A stretch of DNA of 64,000 nt, taken from contig CANNZV010002585.1 in assembly GCA_947561585.1 (NCBI GenBank), forward strand, positions 1-64,000. The letters are read 5' to 3'. Each line of letters starts with the position of its first letter. The stretch's first letter is position 1. Position numbers and translations under genes: made by a program. This DNA is from Caprella mutica. Its lineage: Eukaryota; Arthropoda; Malacostraca; Amphipoda; Caprellidae. The notes below the pieces were generated by a model. The model did no database searches. It was not told where the DNA came from and worked only from the letters and a program-made list of their open reading frames with translations. This document shows, one piece after another, positions 33,501 to 43,208 of the stretch.

Positions 33501-36182
33501 CTTATCTTTCTTTAGAAGATATCCATCAGAATCTTTTATCAGCTCTTGAACCAAAACTGTGCGTAGATCATTCATAGTATCTGGAAGGGACACTGCAAAC
33601 TGTTGAAAGCTGGCTGCTATCATGATACTTTCAACCAGAGAATCACCACCGCCAGGTACATGCTTGGCTAACAAAAGTCCATCAGGGAGAACGCCATAAT
33701 CCTGGACTTCTGGTTCATCTGAAGAACCCAAATGCTCCATACGTGATAGTGCATCTGCAGCAGTGTTTGCTCTCCCAGGAGTATACTTGATTACGAAGTT
33801 ATACTCGCTTAGTTCTCTCAGGGTTCTAGCCAGTCTCATATTGACTATCTGCAAATTATAGAGGTGTATTAGAGGACGATGGTCAGTATGAATCACAAAT
33901 TCTATACCAAAGATGAAAGGTCTAAATGTCCTAACCGACCATCTAATTGCGGCTAACTCTCTTTCTAAAGTGCTATACTTTAATTCCGTTTCATTGAAAG
34001 AAACAGAAGCGTACGCAATTACCCTGAAAATATTTTCCTGAAATTGAGCTAAACATGCTCCAATACCATACCCTGACGCATCCGAGTAGACCAGCAGTGG
34101 CTGAGCTCCTTCGCCATAGTCGGGATAAGCCAACGTCACCTCTTTCACCATCAGTTCCTTAAGTGAATTGAAGGCTGCATCCATCTCGTCTGTCCATTCT
34201 ATCTTCCCTTTCTTCTTACTGCTTCCACCGGTAGCTTGACTCAGAGGGCGCATGACCAGAGAGCAATTCGGAATGAACTTCCTTTGGAAGTTTAACAACC
34301 CCAAAAACTCTCTAAGTTGAGTTTTGGACTTAGGTTGTGGAAAATCTGCTATAGTTTTAACATACGAATCCGGTTTGCTCAGACCATTGGCACTGATAAC
34401 GTGGCCCAAAAACTCTACCTTCTTGCAAAACCACTTGCATTTTGCTAAGTTTAGTTTTACACCGTGATTAGACAATGTACTCAGTACTTTATCACAGAGT
34501 TGAAGGTGCTCATCGTAGCTGTCTCCCATTATCAGCACATCATCGATGTAGACAATCACCTTCCTCCACGAAAACCCGCTCAGGATCGTCTGCATCGTCC
34601 GCTGGAAGGCTGATGGAGCATTCTTCAGTCCAAATGATAGCCTCTTAAACTGCCAATGCCGACGAGGAGTAGAAAATGCAGTATACTGGCGTGACTCCTC
34701 ATCTAGTGGTACTTGATAATAGCCCTTGATCATGTCTAATGTAGTGAAAAATTGTACACCATGAAGTCCAAAGACAGCATCGCTCAAATTCGGTAATGGG
34801 AATTTATCTGGACGCGTGACTTCATTTAGCTTTCGATAGTCTACACAAAGTCTGATCGTGCCATCCTTTTTTCGGATAGGAACAACTGGACTCGACCACC
34901 CTGATTGACTTGGCTCAATAATGTCTAAGAGCTCAAGTTCCTTGCATTGAGCGTCTATTTCTTCAGTGACCTTCTCAGGGAATCTACGGGGACGTTGGTA
35001 GATGGGGTTATAGTCTGTCAATTCCAGTTTATGGGGAGTTATCACGTTCAACTTTCCAACGCTCCCATTGTTGCCGAACACAGTCTTATGATTAACTAGT
35101 AGGGACTGGATGGCTGACTTTTCTTCCTCTGATAGATGGTTCTGAAGATCAATTGAACTAAAGTCTTCCTCCCCACTAGTTCCATCTTCAGGAAGTTCCA
35201 TCATCACGACGTTCGCATGCCGAAGCTGACGAACCTCATCTTCGTATACGGCGGAGGAAATGGTACCTATAATATTAGAGGTTTTAATGGACTCTAACTT
35301 TGTTCCATTATTGATTAAAAGGACTGATGGTGTTTTAACCAAATCGTGAACCAATCCTCCCACTAACTGAATATACGATGATGAACTTAACTCGTCTACA
35401 AACATTACCTCGCTCTTCTCCCCACTGCAGTCACACGTACCATCAACACCATCTGGGAAAGTCCAACAGACATCAACTTTGGCAGAATTACCTGCCTTCA
35501 AAGTCACTGCTTCAGAGACTGCCACTGGTATAGCAGACCATAGAATTTTGCAGTCACCATTCCTGTCAATGAAACAATTCCATATAGATCCACAATTAAA
35601 CACTTTGGATATCTTCCTACTGTGTAAATCAAAAATGAGTCTATTTTGCTTAAGGCAATTTAGTCCTAGAATAATGAGGTTACTTACGTGATCCTCTTTC
35701 ATGACCAAGAAATTACACCTATTTAAAATTATACCATGCAAATTTATAGTTAAATTTACCTCTCCCAATGTAGCAACCAGTCCTGGCGCTCCAAATCCTC
35801 TAATATTTACACCGCTAGTTGGTGTATAAGGAATGCCAGCGGATGACAACATACTCTCTGGTATCATATTTACCTGAGCACCAGTGTCAAATAAAGCTCT
35901 ATGCTTGACTCCATTTACTTCAACCTGCGTAACCAATCTATTCTCGAAGTGATTTTCAGTCATAGCTATATTTCGATGACCAGATTCCTCATTCAATGTA
36001 CAATCAGAATTAGAGGTACTATCTTCACTATGGTTATCAACATCATCCTTGTGTGCAGAAGGTGAATATTCCAATGCAGGCCCCTCCGGTTCCTCTAATA
36101 CGTTAAGATCATTCTTCCGTGGAAGATCACCAATTGGGAGAGAATTTGGAATCGTGAGTGGGGAAACATACTTTCGCTCCAA
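30558..36182 (-). pseudogene. pol of unit 3 with one in-frame stop near the C-terminus
   Basis: The frame is open for 1706 residues (31062-36182) through both protease-like domains, RT, RNase H, OTU-like region, integrase and GPY module. It then meets TAG (31062-31064) in place of the Gln codon at residue 1707. The remaining 167 residues stay open downstream (last piece 30558-30887). All catalytic domains lie before the stop, so a protein truncated only in its tail could still be made. Private changes include Ile to Leu at residue 914 (TTAGTTCATC near 33440). The shared stop with unit 1 points to common descent of units 1 and 3. Confidence 0.88.
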
Positions 36183-36218
36183 GTTTAACTCACTTGGCTT
36201 GGAGCTGGTCAGTTTAAA
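36176..36218 (-). promoter_or_regulatory. -1 frameshift site, unit 3
   Basis: TTTAAAC at 36212-36218 next to the gag stop, with the stem-loop at 36176-36205, identical to the other units. Confidence 0.85.
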
Positions 36219-37990
36219 GAAGGAAAAGTTGAATAATCAGACCTTCGCTGCCGAATTTCTTCATCGTCTCGACCGCGCACCTTAGGGCACCCCGACATCC
36301 AGTGTTCGTCACTGCCACAAGTCAAACATCTCTTCTGTTTGGCCCAGCACCTATCTTCAGTGTGCCCTGATTTTTGACACCAATCGCATCCAAAATCTTT
36401 CCTTCGGTGTCGAACATCTTCGGGTATTCTAAGTGCTCCTCGTAATTTTGATGAGTTCACATTAGGTGATTTCTTCCCTTCATCTTTCCAAGAGACATTC
36501 TTAAATTGTGGTCCCTCTCCCCTTCGCTTGAAGGTCTGACTCCTGAATCTACTATACTCAGTCACTTTCGGTGGCGACTCAGCAGATTGTTGATCTGAGC
36601 TCATAAAGAGAGGAAGAGTCTCTTTCTGGTTCACTACTACCCTAGCAGCATTCTTCTTACGATCGTATTGCTCCGCCAATCTTTTCCATTGTTTCCATGA
36701 TAGATTAGTATCATTTGTGATGCTAAAAATAGTTTCTGCATTATCAATCTGCAGCACTAAAGATTTAGGTGCAGTTTCTCTAAACTTTTTCTTCAGCTGA
36801 TGTTCCAATTCAGTTGGAGAGTCCTTGAACGCTTTAACAGCCAATTGTTCCAGATGCAAACAGTAGATGCCACACGTGTCTTCCGCATCCATAGTCGCAC
36901 CAAAGAACTTGCGTTGATGTGTTTCCCTCAAGTCTAACAGTTGGGACTCATACCAGCTGAGAAGTTTAGGCTTCAGGTTGCTGAACTTAATGGTTGATCC
37001 ATTCAATGCCCTGAAAGCAGCCTTAGCAGAGCCCTCAAGGAAACCTTCAAGATGGGACGCCTTCTCCACTTCGGTACCATCGTATTTAGCGTCAAAATAT
37101 CGCTCATAGCTTCTAAGAAACTTATTGAACGAGGTGGGGCTGGACGGGCTGAAGGGAACTGGAGCAAGCACTTCCTTTTTCCGTCCTAGTTCACGGATAG
37201 CTTTCAATAAGAGGGTTCCTTCATCATCAGAAGGACTGCCTGAGCTCCGACCATGGTTTGAAAAGCGTCGACCCGTAGCAGAATCATCACTGGAAGATGA
37301 ATCAAAATTCTCTGTCAGCCATTTCTTGCAAGTACGTCTTGGTTTAGAGTAGTTCACAGCGTAATTCGGTACAGGTGGTTCAGATAACGAGGTCTTCCTG
37401 ATTGGAGACAGATGAGGAGCAGAGAATGACACAGGCGCGTTCTTGACAGAATCAGCTTGAAGTTCCCTAGGTGAAGTCGATGTCCATCCATCACTACTCA
37501 TCATTTGCTCGAACATATCTCTCCACCACGCAAACTGTTTACGAACTGGAAGATAGCAGCCATTTGTATCCAAAGGCTCGCTTGTATTCTTGGATAACAG
37601 TTTACCAAGAAAATTCATTCGATAACTTACTCCAGGTAAATTTTTACCCGGTACAGGCAACAATATATTTTTAAATATATCTATACATGAAAGAAAATTC
37701 GCATAATCTGCTAACTCTATAAATTCTCCATTCAAGAACTTACTACGTATTTCAGGACGTGAAAACTGGCTAAACATTCCTTGAATTCTTACCAGAGCCC
37801 TCATGACAGTCTCCTGCTCTACCACCCGATTCTGCAGTTCCTCAGAAAGAGCACGTCTCTCACCCTTCAGGACATTAACTTCCTCATTACTCTGACGGAG
37901 AGCATCGACCATTTCCTGAAAAGACTTTGTTACGTGGTCCCTCTCATCCTGAAGAGATAACGAAGGTTTGTCAGAATTACCCTCCTCCAT
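36209..37990 (-). CDS. Gag, unit 3 (593 aa)
   Basis: Intact, with two private substitutions relative to units 1 and 2: Ser to Pro in the serine-rich stretch before the capsid-like region (GACGGGCTG near 37145), and Arg to Leu upstream of the zinc knuckles (CTAAGTGCTCC near 36430). Confidence 0.88.
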   Translation of the reverse strand: MEEGNSDKPSLSLQDERDHVTKSFQEMVDALRQSNEEVNVLKGERRALSEELQNRVVEQETVMRALVRIQGMFSQFSRPEIRSKFLNGEFIELADYANFLSCIDIFKNILLPVPGKNLPGVSYRMNFLGKLLSKNTSEPLDTNGCYLPVRKQFAWWRDMFEQMMSSDGWTSTSPRELQADSVKNAPVSFSAPHLSPIRKTSLSEPPVPNYAVNYSKPRRTCKKWLTENFDSSSSDDSATGRRFSNHGRSSGSPSDDEGTLLLKAIRELGRKKEVLAPVPFSPSSPTSFNKFLRSYERYFDAKYDGTEVEKASHLEGFLEGSAKAAFRALNGSTIKFSNLKPKLLSWYESQLLDLRETHQRKFFGATMDAEDTCGIYCLHLEQLAVKAFKDSPTELEHQLKKKFRETAPKSLVLQIDNAETIFSITNDTNLSWKQWKRLAEQYDRKKNAARVVVNQKETLPLFMSSDQQSAESPPKVTEYSRFRSQTFKRRGEGPQFKNVSWKDEGKKSPNVNSSKLRGALRIPEDVRHRRKDFGCDWCQKSGHTEDRCWAKQKRCLTCGSDEHWMSGCPKVRGRDDEEIRQRRSDYSTFPSLN

Positions 37991-38591
37991 ATTATAGTCT
38001 AAATTAAATTATCTACTTCGAAAAAAATAATCTGATAGGTATCGCGGTCAGTCACCAAAACGAAAATAAGGTAATTCAATTATTACAAATCAAATTTGGA
38101 AACTAATTTAAATAGGAAGTTAAGAACACATACAAATTAATGCGCAACACAAAAAACTGGTGTAACACAAAAAAACTGGTGTAACACAAAAAACTGGTGC
38201 AACACAAAAAACTGGTGCAACACAAAAAACTGAACGCAAAATTTTAACTAGAACGCAACAAAACAACAAGGTAGAACGAAAGATATTTGACACTAAATAT
38301 TAGTAGCACACGGTAAATGAGTATCGCACCCTAACCAAGAAAATCTGCATAAAATGAATCACTTCATTAGTATTTTCAAATCAACCACTATATCTACAAA
38401 ACATTAGTAAACAATAATCATTAAATTGTTAGAAAAACGAAAATGAAAATTATAAATCACGCCAAAAAAAATTTAGGAATAATTAATTTGGGGCATACAT
38501 TGAAAAAAATAGAAAATTTAAAGTAATGAAAATATAACTAGTTAATGAAGATAAGCCAATCTCCCAAATATTGAGACCAAGTGAATATTAG
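37991..38591 (-). other. 5' leader of unit 3
   Basis: Four-unit 18-bp array at about 38143-38232, otherwise like unit 4. No coding potential. Confidence 0.75.
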
Positions 38592-38609
38592 TCCCTGGTC
38601 TGGGCACCA
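38592..38609 (-). other. candidate primer-binding site, unit 3
   Basis: Same 18-nt candidate, 13 nt from the LTR4 boundary. Confidence 0.5.
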
Positions 38610-38814
38610 GAAAAATATCCTATGTTGTGGCAACGATAGGTATTTATTCAATAAATTTCATCCCGGCGGAATAAACATATTCCATCCACTCAATCTCAAC
38701 AATCTGGAAACAAGTAATAACTACAACAAACAAAAATAGAAATTTATTACGAAAGAACTTTATATAAAAAAATCCACGGCAACAAATTAACGCATTTACA
38801 TCTTACTATATTAC

Positions 38815-38819
38815 AAAAA
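38815..38819. repeat. target-site duplication AAAAA of nested element (left)
   Basis: Uninterrupted LTRs have eight A at this place. Here five A precede the nested element and eight follow it (43209-43216), which fits a 5-bp duplication within the A tract. The exact length is ambiguous because the target is homopolymeric. Confidence 0.7.
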
Positions 38820-39051
38820 TGTGGATTTGTGTTGCGTTTTTCTTATGCGCTCGTGTCAGAGATTCGGCGTTTTTCGCAGTTCTCTCGCTGTCGTCATTGA
38901 GTGTGGTTGTTATGTGTTGTACTCCGGAGTCATAGGTGGTCGTTTGTCATTTTGGTTGTGAAGTTCGAAGTTTTGTTGTCATCTGATATGAAAGTGATAC
39001 GTTGAACAGAGAAAACTAACTAAGGTAAGCAAAATCGTAGTTAGAACTACA
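38820..39051 (+). repeat. 5' LTR of nested element (232 bp)
   Basis: Begins TGTGGATTTGTG and ends GAACTACA. It contains AAGGTAAGC near 39024, which resembles a splice donor. No clear TGG-type primer site follows directly; the next bases are AGCTATCTAGGC, so priming may use an internal tRNA segment or an unrecognised primer. Confidence 0.9.
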
Positions 39052-39141
39052 AGCTATCTAGGCTTTGAGTTGAGTACAAGTGGTTTGATAAAGATTTCTA
39101 GAGTTGTGGTGTGTAGGTAGTCAGTTGTCAGTCTGGTAATA

Positions 39142-39870
39142 ATGGCGCAGAAAATTTCTTCAGATATGATTAAACCATATACTGGTGAAGGTGATATTGT
39201 TGCCTGGCTTAAAAAAGTGAGTTTAGTTGCAAAACTTCAGAAGGTTAAAGATTTGGCTAGTTTGATACCGCTGTACTTAGAAGGTAGTGCGCTAGCAGTG
39301 TATTTAGAGTTATCTGAAGCTGAGCAAGAGGATGAAACTATAATTCAGAGTAAATTAAAAGAAGCTTTTGCCGATGACGCTTTCACTGCATATAAGAAAT
39401 TAACTGTTCTCAAATGGACGGGTGAGCCTGTAGATGTTTTTGCAACTGAAATAAGAAGATTAGCAGGTTTGGCAAAAATGTCTGGAGATGGGCTAACACA
39501 CTTAGTTAAACTGTCTTTCATTAATGGATTCCCCGATCATATTGGAGTAAGTTTGCAGCAGATGCCTAATGTCCTGAAAATGGAAATGAGTGACATTCTT
39601 GATAAAGCTAGAATTTTAACATCAAAACAACAATACGGAGGGATATCTGCTGTCACATTTAGTAGAAAACCAGACAGACCTAATAGTAGTAATGTCCCTA
39701 TCCCTGAAGGGCCCTCTTCTAATGTTGGCGTATTCAAGGGACAATGTTTTCGCTGCGGTGGACCTCACATGATCCGTAATTGTAGAGAACAAAGAGTAAG
39801 ATGTTTTAGGTGTAATGTAGTTGGCCATATTGCCAGTAAGTGTCCAGAAAATAATTCGGGAAACGAGTAG
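39142..39870 (+). CDS. Gag of nested element (242 aa)
   Basis: Structural protein expected to form the cytoplasmic virus-like particle and bind element RNA. ATG at 39142 is in good initiation context (AATAATGG) about 90 nt after the LTR. Residues about 10-170 have the spacing of a retrotransposon capsid domain (tryptophan-containing start, an LEGSA motif near residue 50). The C-terminus has two knuckles: CX2CX3HX4C at 202-214 (one residue shorter than the canonical spacing) and CX2CX4HX4C at 221-234. The stop is TAG at 39868-39870. The last codons contain the -1 slippery site, so a fraction of ribosomes should continue into pol. No lesions are seen. Confidence 0.9.
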   Translation: MAQKISSDMIKPYTGEGDIVAWLKKVSLVAKLQKVKDLASLIPLYLEGSALAVYLELSEAEQEDETIIQSKLKEAFADDAFTAYKKLTVLKWTGEPVDVFATEIRRLAGLAKMSGDGLTHLVKLSFINGFPDHIGVSLQQMPNVLKMEMSDILDKARILTSKQQYGGISAVTFSRKPDRPNSSNVPIPEGPSSNVGVFKGQCFRCGGPHMIRNCREQRVRCFRCNVVGHIASKCPENNSGNE

Positions 39871-42761
39871 AGGGTAACTATTGTGCCACTAGTTACCCTA
39901 TTAATGTCGAAACATGTTTAGGCAAATTGCCGATGGTAACAGTTATGGTGTTAGGTAAACGTGTTAATGCTTTGGTAGATACTGGGTGTTCTACTACAGT
40001 TATACACTCTAAATGTATTGCTAACTGCATGGAAGTGTCTCTTTGTAGCGGGGATTCTTATATTAAGGCTTTCAATGATAATAAGGTTAAATGTAAAAGG
40101 GTTAAGGAATTGCTATTTACAATAGGAGGCAAGTCTGTAGTTGTCGAAGGAGTGCTGGTTGTTGAGCAGTTAGTTGAGGGTGTAGATTTAGTGATGGGAG
40201 TTGATTTAATTTATTCGCTTGGTGGAGTTAGGATAAGTAATGGAGCGGTTTCCTTTGATTCGATCGGTGTGGCGTGCGTAGGTAAATTGATTGAGAAAGG
40301 TACTAATGATAATGAAGACTCACAGTTGAGAATTAAAGATTCTGCTTTTGATGCAAGGTTTGATGGTAAACAGTGGATTGTTGAGTGGCATTGGAAGACT
40401 GAACAGCCAATAAAACTGAAGAATACAATCAGCTGTTATGATAAAGGGTTGATAGGCGACAAGAAAGTTGAATTTGAAAAGGAAGTGGAGAGGTGGATAG
40501 ATGAAGGGATATTGGTACTATGGAAGGAAAATGTAAATTCAGGGATTTTACCTTTAATGGCAGTTGAACAGCCTACCAAAAAAAAAGTAAGGCCAGTTCT
40601 GGACTTCAGAGAATTAAATTCGAATATTAAAAATCAAACAGGAGATGATGTAATAGATGTTTGTTGTGAAACTCTGCGTAATTGGAGACGTGTTGGTGAG
40701 AATGTCTCTGTTGTTGATTTGAAATCAGCATATCTGCAATTAAAGATTGAAGAGAAATTACATCACTATCAGTTAGTAAAGTACAAAGGACGGACGTACT
40801 GTCTTACTAGGCTTGGTTTCGGACTGAATTCAGCTCCCCGCATAATGTCTAAGATCTTGAAGCATGTACTTGGCTTAAATGATCAAATAAAAGATGCGAC
40901 GAGTTCGTATATAGATGATATCTTAGTTAATGAAGACAAAGTATCTACAGCTGAAGTAATCAAACATCTCAAGAAATATGGGTTGGTGACGAAACCGCCT
41001 GAAACTTTAAATGGAGCGGCTGTTCTTGGGTTGAAGTTATCTAAGGTTGGTGATGAAATTGTATTTCATAGGAATAATAAGATTCCTGATATTCCTGATC
41101 GCCTTACAAGACGAGAACTTTTCTCCATTTGTGGAACATTAATAGGACATTATCCGGTTGCAAAGTGGTTGCGTGTAGCTAGCAGTTTCATCAAGAGAAG
41201 AGCGGAGGGAGCACACTGGGAAGCTTATGTGGGTGATCAAGCAATGTCTATGATTAAGGAGGTCGTTGAAAGAGTTCATAAAGCGGACCCTGTAGGAGGT
41301 GTTTGGAGTGTGTCTAATGATGATCACTGTATTTTGTGGACAGATGCTAGTAAGATTGCCATAGGGGTTGTGCTAGAGGTGAATGAGAAGGTTGTCGAAG
41401 ATGCCGCCTGGCTTAGGAAAAAGGAAGACCTGAATCACATCAATGTATCTGAGTTGGAGGCTGTGCTCAAGGGCATAAATTTAGCATTAAAATGGGGAGT
41501 GACTTCGATTGATTTGAGAGTAGATTCTGCAACAGTTGTGGCTTGGGTGGAGGGTGTACTGAGCGGAGAGAAACGAATTCACACTAGAGGTGCGGCGGAA
41601 ATGCTGATCAAGCGACGATTGGGTAACTTGAAAGAATTGGCTAGCGAATTCAATTTGAAAATTCAGATTTCGTTCACTCCTTCTGAAAAGAATAAAGCAG
41701 ATGAGTTAACAAGGGTCCCGAAGAGGTGGCTAGCGGAGAGATATGAGAGTGGGAGTGAAGATAACATTGCTTATGTATGCGTTGAGGCTAGAGAAGCAGT
41801 AGCACAAGTTAGGGAGTTACACGAAAATCACCACATGGGTGTTGATCGAACTCATTATTTAGTGAAGAAGGTCATGCCTTCAGTTTCAAGGGATGTCGTT
41901 AAGAACGTTGTTAAAACCTGTCTTAAATGTCAGTCGATTGACCCTGCACCTGTCTCCCATAGCAAAGGTAATCTTGGAGTGACATTAAACTGGTGCAGAC
42001 TGGCTATTGATGTGACTCATTACAGGGGGCTTCCTTACTTAACCATGGTTGATTGCGGCCCTGGCCGTTTTGCCATATGGAGAGCGATGAGAGTTGAAAA
42101 TGCACAAGCGATCGTTGCAGAATTAGATAATGTATTTATGGAACGGGGACCAGTGAATGAATTATTGATGGACAACAGCACAGCTTTTAGATCACAAACT
42201 CTAGCGGATATGGCTATTAGATGGAACATAGAATTAGCCTTTAGAGCTGCTTATAGACCCTCGGGGAACGGCATAGTTGAAAGACACCACAGGACTATAA
42301 AAGCAATCTCAGAGAGAGGCTCAATTTCTCCTGTTATGGCAGTATATTGGTACAACAGTACACCAAGATCTGGTCAAGATGAGGAATCGGTGCCCCAACG
42401 GTCTGTGTTTAGCTATGAATGGAGGTATCCGCAAGTGAAACCTGAAAAGATTGTCACTAACCCCATAGATGGTACAAGCTCTCTGAAGATGGGAGATGAG
42501 GTGTGGGTTAAGCCCTACCCTATGCGATGCACTACTCAATGGAATAGAGGCCTTGTCACTGGAATGACAAGCAGCCACAACGTTGAGGTGGATGGCATGC
42601 CAAGGCATGTGTTAGATATCAGGCCGGTTGTAAATCCAGCTTTGCAGACTGACATTTCGAATGACCAGGAAGGGTCGAACTCCGGTCAACCAATTGAGAA
42701 CGCTAGACCAAGTAGGAAGACAAGAACGCCTGTGTGGATGAGTGATTATGTTCCTGAATGA
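39855..42761 (+). CDS. Pol of nested element (protease-RT-RNase H-integrase)
   Basis: Open from 39855 (after TAA at 39852) to TGA at 42759-42761. Residues below are counted from the TTG at 39927. Retropepsin: D18-T-G with a downstream VMGVDLI near 89-95. RT: VLDFREL 224-230, VVDLKSAYLQL about 262-272, YIDD 328-331. RNase H: D473, E510, D533. Integrase: zinc-binding H632/H635-H636, C665, C668, and catalytic D695-X53-D749-X35-E785 with SGNGIVER. A C-terminal MGDEVWVKP stretch resembles the integrase C-terminal fold. No ATG is conserved at the frame start, so expression as Gag-Pol by -1 frameshifting is expected. The frame is uninterrupted, so the element could be active. Confidence 0.92.
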   Translation, partial: FGKRVEGNYCATSYPINVETCLGKLPMVTVMVLGKRVNALVDTGCSTTVIHSKCIANCMEVSLCSGDSYIKAFNDNKVKCKRVKELLFTIGGKSVVVEGVLVVEQLVEGVDLVMGVDLIYSLGGVRISNGAVSFDSIGVACVGKLIEKGTNDNEDSQLRIKDSAFDARFDGKQWIVEWHWKTEQPIKLKNTISCYDKGLIGDKKVEFEKEVERWIDEGILVLWKENVNSGILPLMAVEQPTKKKVRPVLDFRELNSNIKNQTGDDVIDVCCETLRNWRRVGENVSVVDLKSAYLQLKIEEKLHHYQLVKYKGRTYCLTRLGFGLNSAPRIMSKILKHVLGLNDQIKDATSSYIDDILVNEDKVSTAEVIKHLKKYGLVTKPPETLNGAAVLGLKLSKVGDEIVFHRNNKIPDIPDRLTRRELFSICGTLIGHYPVAKWLRVASSFIKRRAEGAHWEAYVGDQAMSMIKEVVERVHKADPVGGVWSVSNDDHCILWTDASKIAIGVVLEVNEKVVEDAAWLRKKEDLNHINVSELEAVLKGINLALKWGVTSIDLRVDSATVVAWVEGVLSGEKRIHTRGAAEMLIKRRLGNLKELASEFNLKIQISFTPSEKNKADELTRVPKRWLAERYESGSEDNIAYVCVEAREAVAQVRELHENHHMGVDRTHYLVKKVMPSVSRDVVKNVVKTCLKCQSIDPAPVSHSKGNLGVTLNWCRLAIDVTHYRGLPYLTMVDCGPGRFAIWRAMRVENAQAIVAELDNVFMERGPVNELLMDNSTAFRSQTLADMAIRWNIELAFRAAYRPSGNGIVERHHRTIKAISERGSISPVMAVYWYNSTPRSGQDEESVPQRSVFSYEWRYPQVKPEKIVTNPIDGTSSLKMGDEVWVKPYPMRCTTQWNRGLVTGMTSSHNVEVDGMPRHVLDIRPVVNPALQTDISNDQEGSNSGQPIENARPSRKTRTPVWMSDYVPE
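39858..39899 (+). promoter_or_regulatory. -1 programmed frameshift signal of nested element
   Basis: The heptamer GGGAAAC (39858-39864) sits in the gag frame as G GGA AAC, the X XXY YYZ pattern. After a spacer of six bases (GAGTAG, which includes the gag stop) comes a perfect 10-bp stem, AGGGTAACTA (39871-39880) with TAGTTACCCT (39890-39899), and a 9-nt loop. A -1 slip enters exactly the pol frame, which is open only from 39855, so gag and pol overlap by just 16 nt. Loop bases TGCC (39884-39887) could pair with GGCA at 39921-39924, a weak pseudoknot candidate. Confidence 0.88.
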
Positions 42762-42976
42762 AATTGTGATGGCACTCGATAAATTTTTTTTGTAGGTTTG
42801 TTAGTTTAATTGTTTGAAAGTTTTATGTTGATAGTTTAGTCGAAAATTATATTGAACCGTTAAGGTTAATTCGTAGAGTTATAAATATAGAACTAGTTAG
42901 AATTCTTTTTTTTATATATATGTATGTAGTTATATACATATCTAATTAAGTCAGTGATCTTGAGATCAGGGGAGGA
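42762..42976 (+). other. 3' untranslated region and polypurine tract of nested element
   Basis: AT-rich sequence without a frame, ending in the purine tract AGGGGAGGA (42968-42976) directly before the 3' LTR. Confidence 0.75.
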
Positions 42977-43208
42977 TGTGGATTTGTGTTGCGTTTTTCT
43001 TATGCGCTCGTGTCAGAGATTCGGCGTTTTTCGCAGTTCTCTCGCTGTCGTCATTGAGTGTGGTTGTTATGTGTTGTACTCCGGAGTCATAGGTGGTCGT
43101 TTGTCATTTTGGTTGTGAAGTTCGAAGTTTTGTTGTCATCTGATATGAAAGTGATACGTTGAACAGAGAAAACTAACTAAGGTAAGCAAAATCGTAGTTA
43201 GAACTACA
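42977..43208 (+). repeat. 3' LTR of nested element (232 bp)
   Basis: Matches the 5' LTR along its full length by eye. It is followed by the A tract and the resumed LTR4 sequence (TGGATTTGATTAGAAAC). Confidence 0.9.

Larger units (their letters stand above)
38820..43208 (+). mobile_element. nested LTR retrotransposon, 4389 bp, apparently complete
   Basis: Plus-strand element with two 232-bp LTRs (38820-39051 and 42977-43208) that look identical by eye, intact gag and pol, a -1 frameshift site and a polypurine tract. It is antisense to the surrounding array. Domain order protease-RT-RNase H-integrase fits Ty3/Gypsy, but the short LTR, compact size and RT motifs (VLDFREL, LTRLGFGLNSAP, YIDDI) differ strongly from the host element. 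I could not place it in a named clade; BEL/Pao is less likely. Identical LTRs imply very recent insertion, after the array had formed. Confidence 0.9.
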
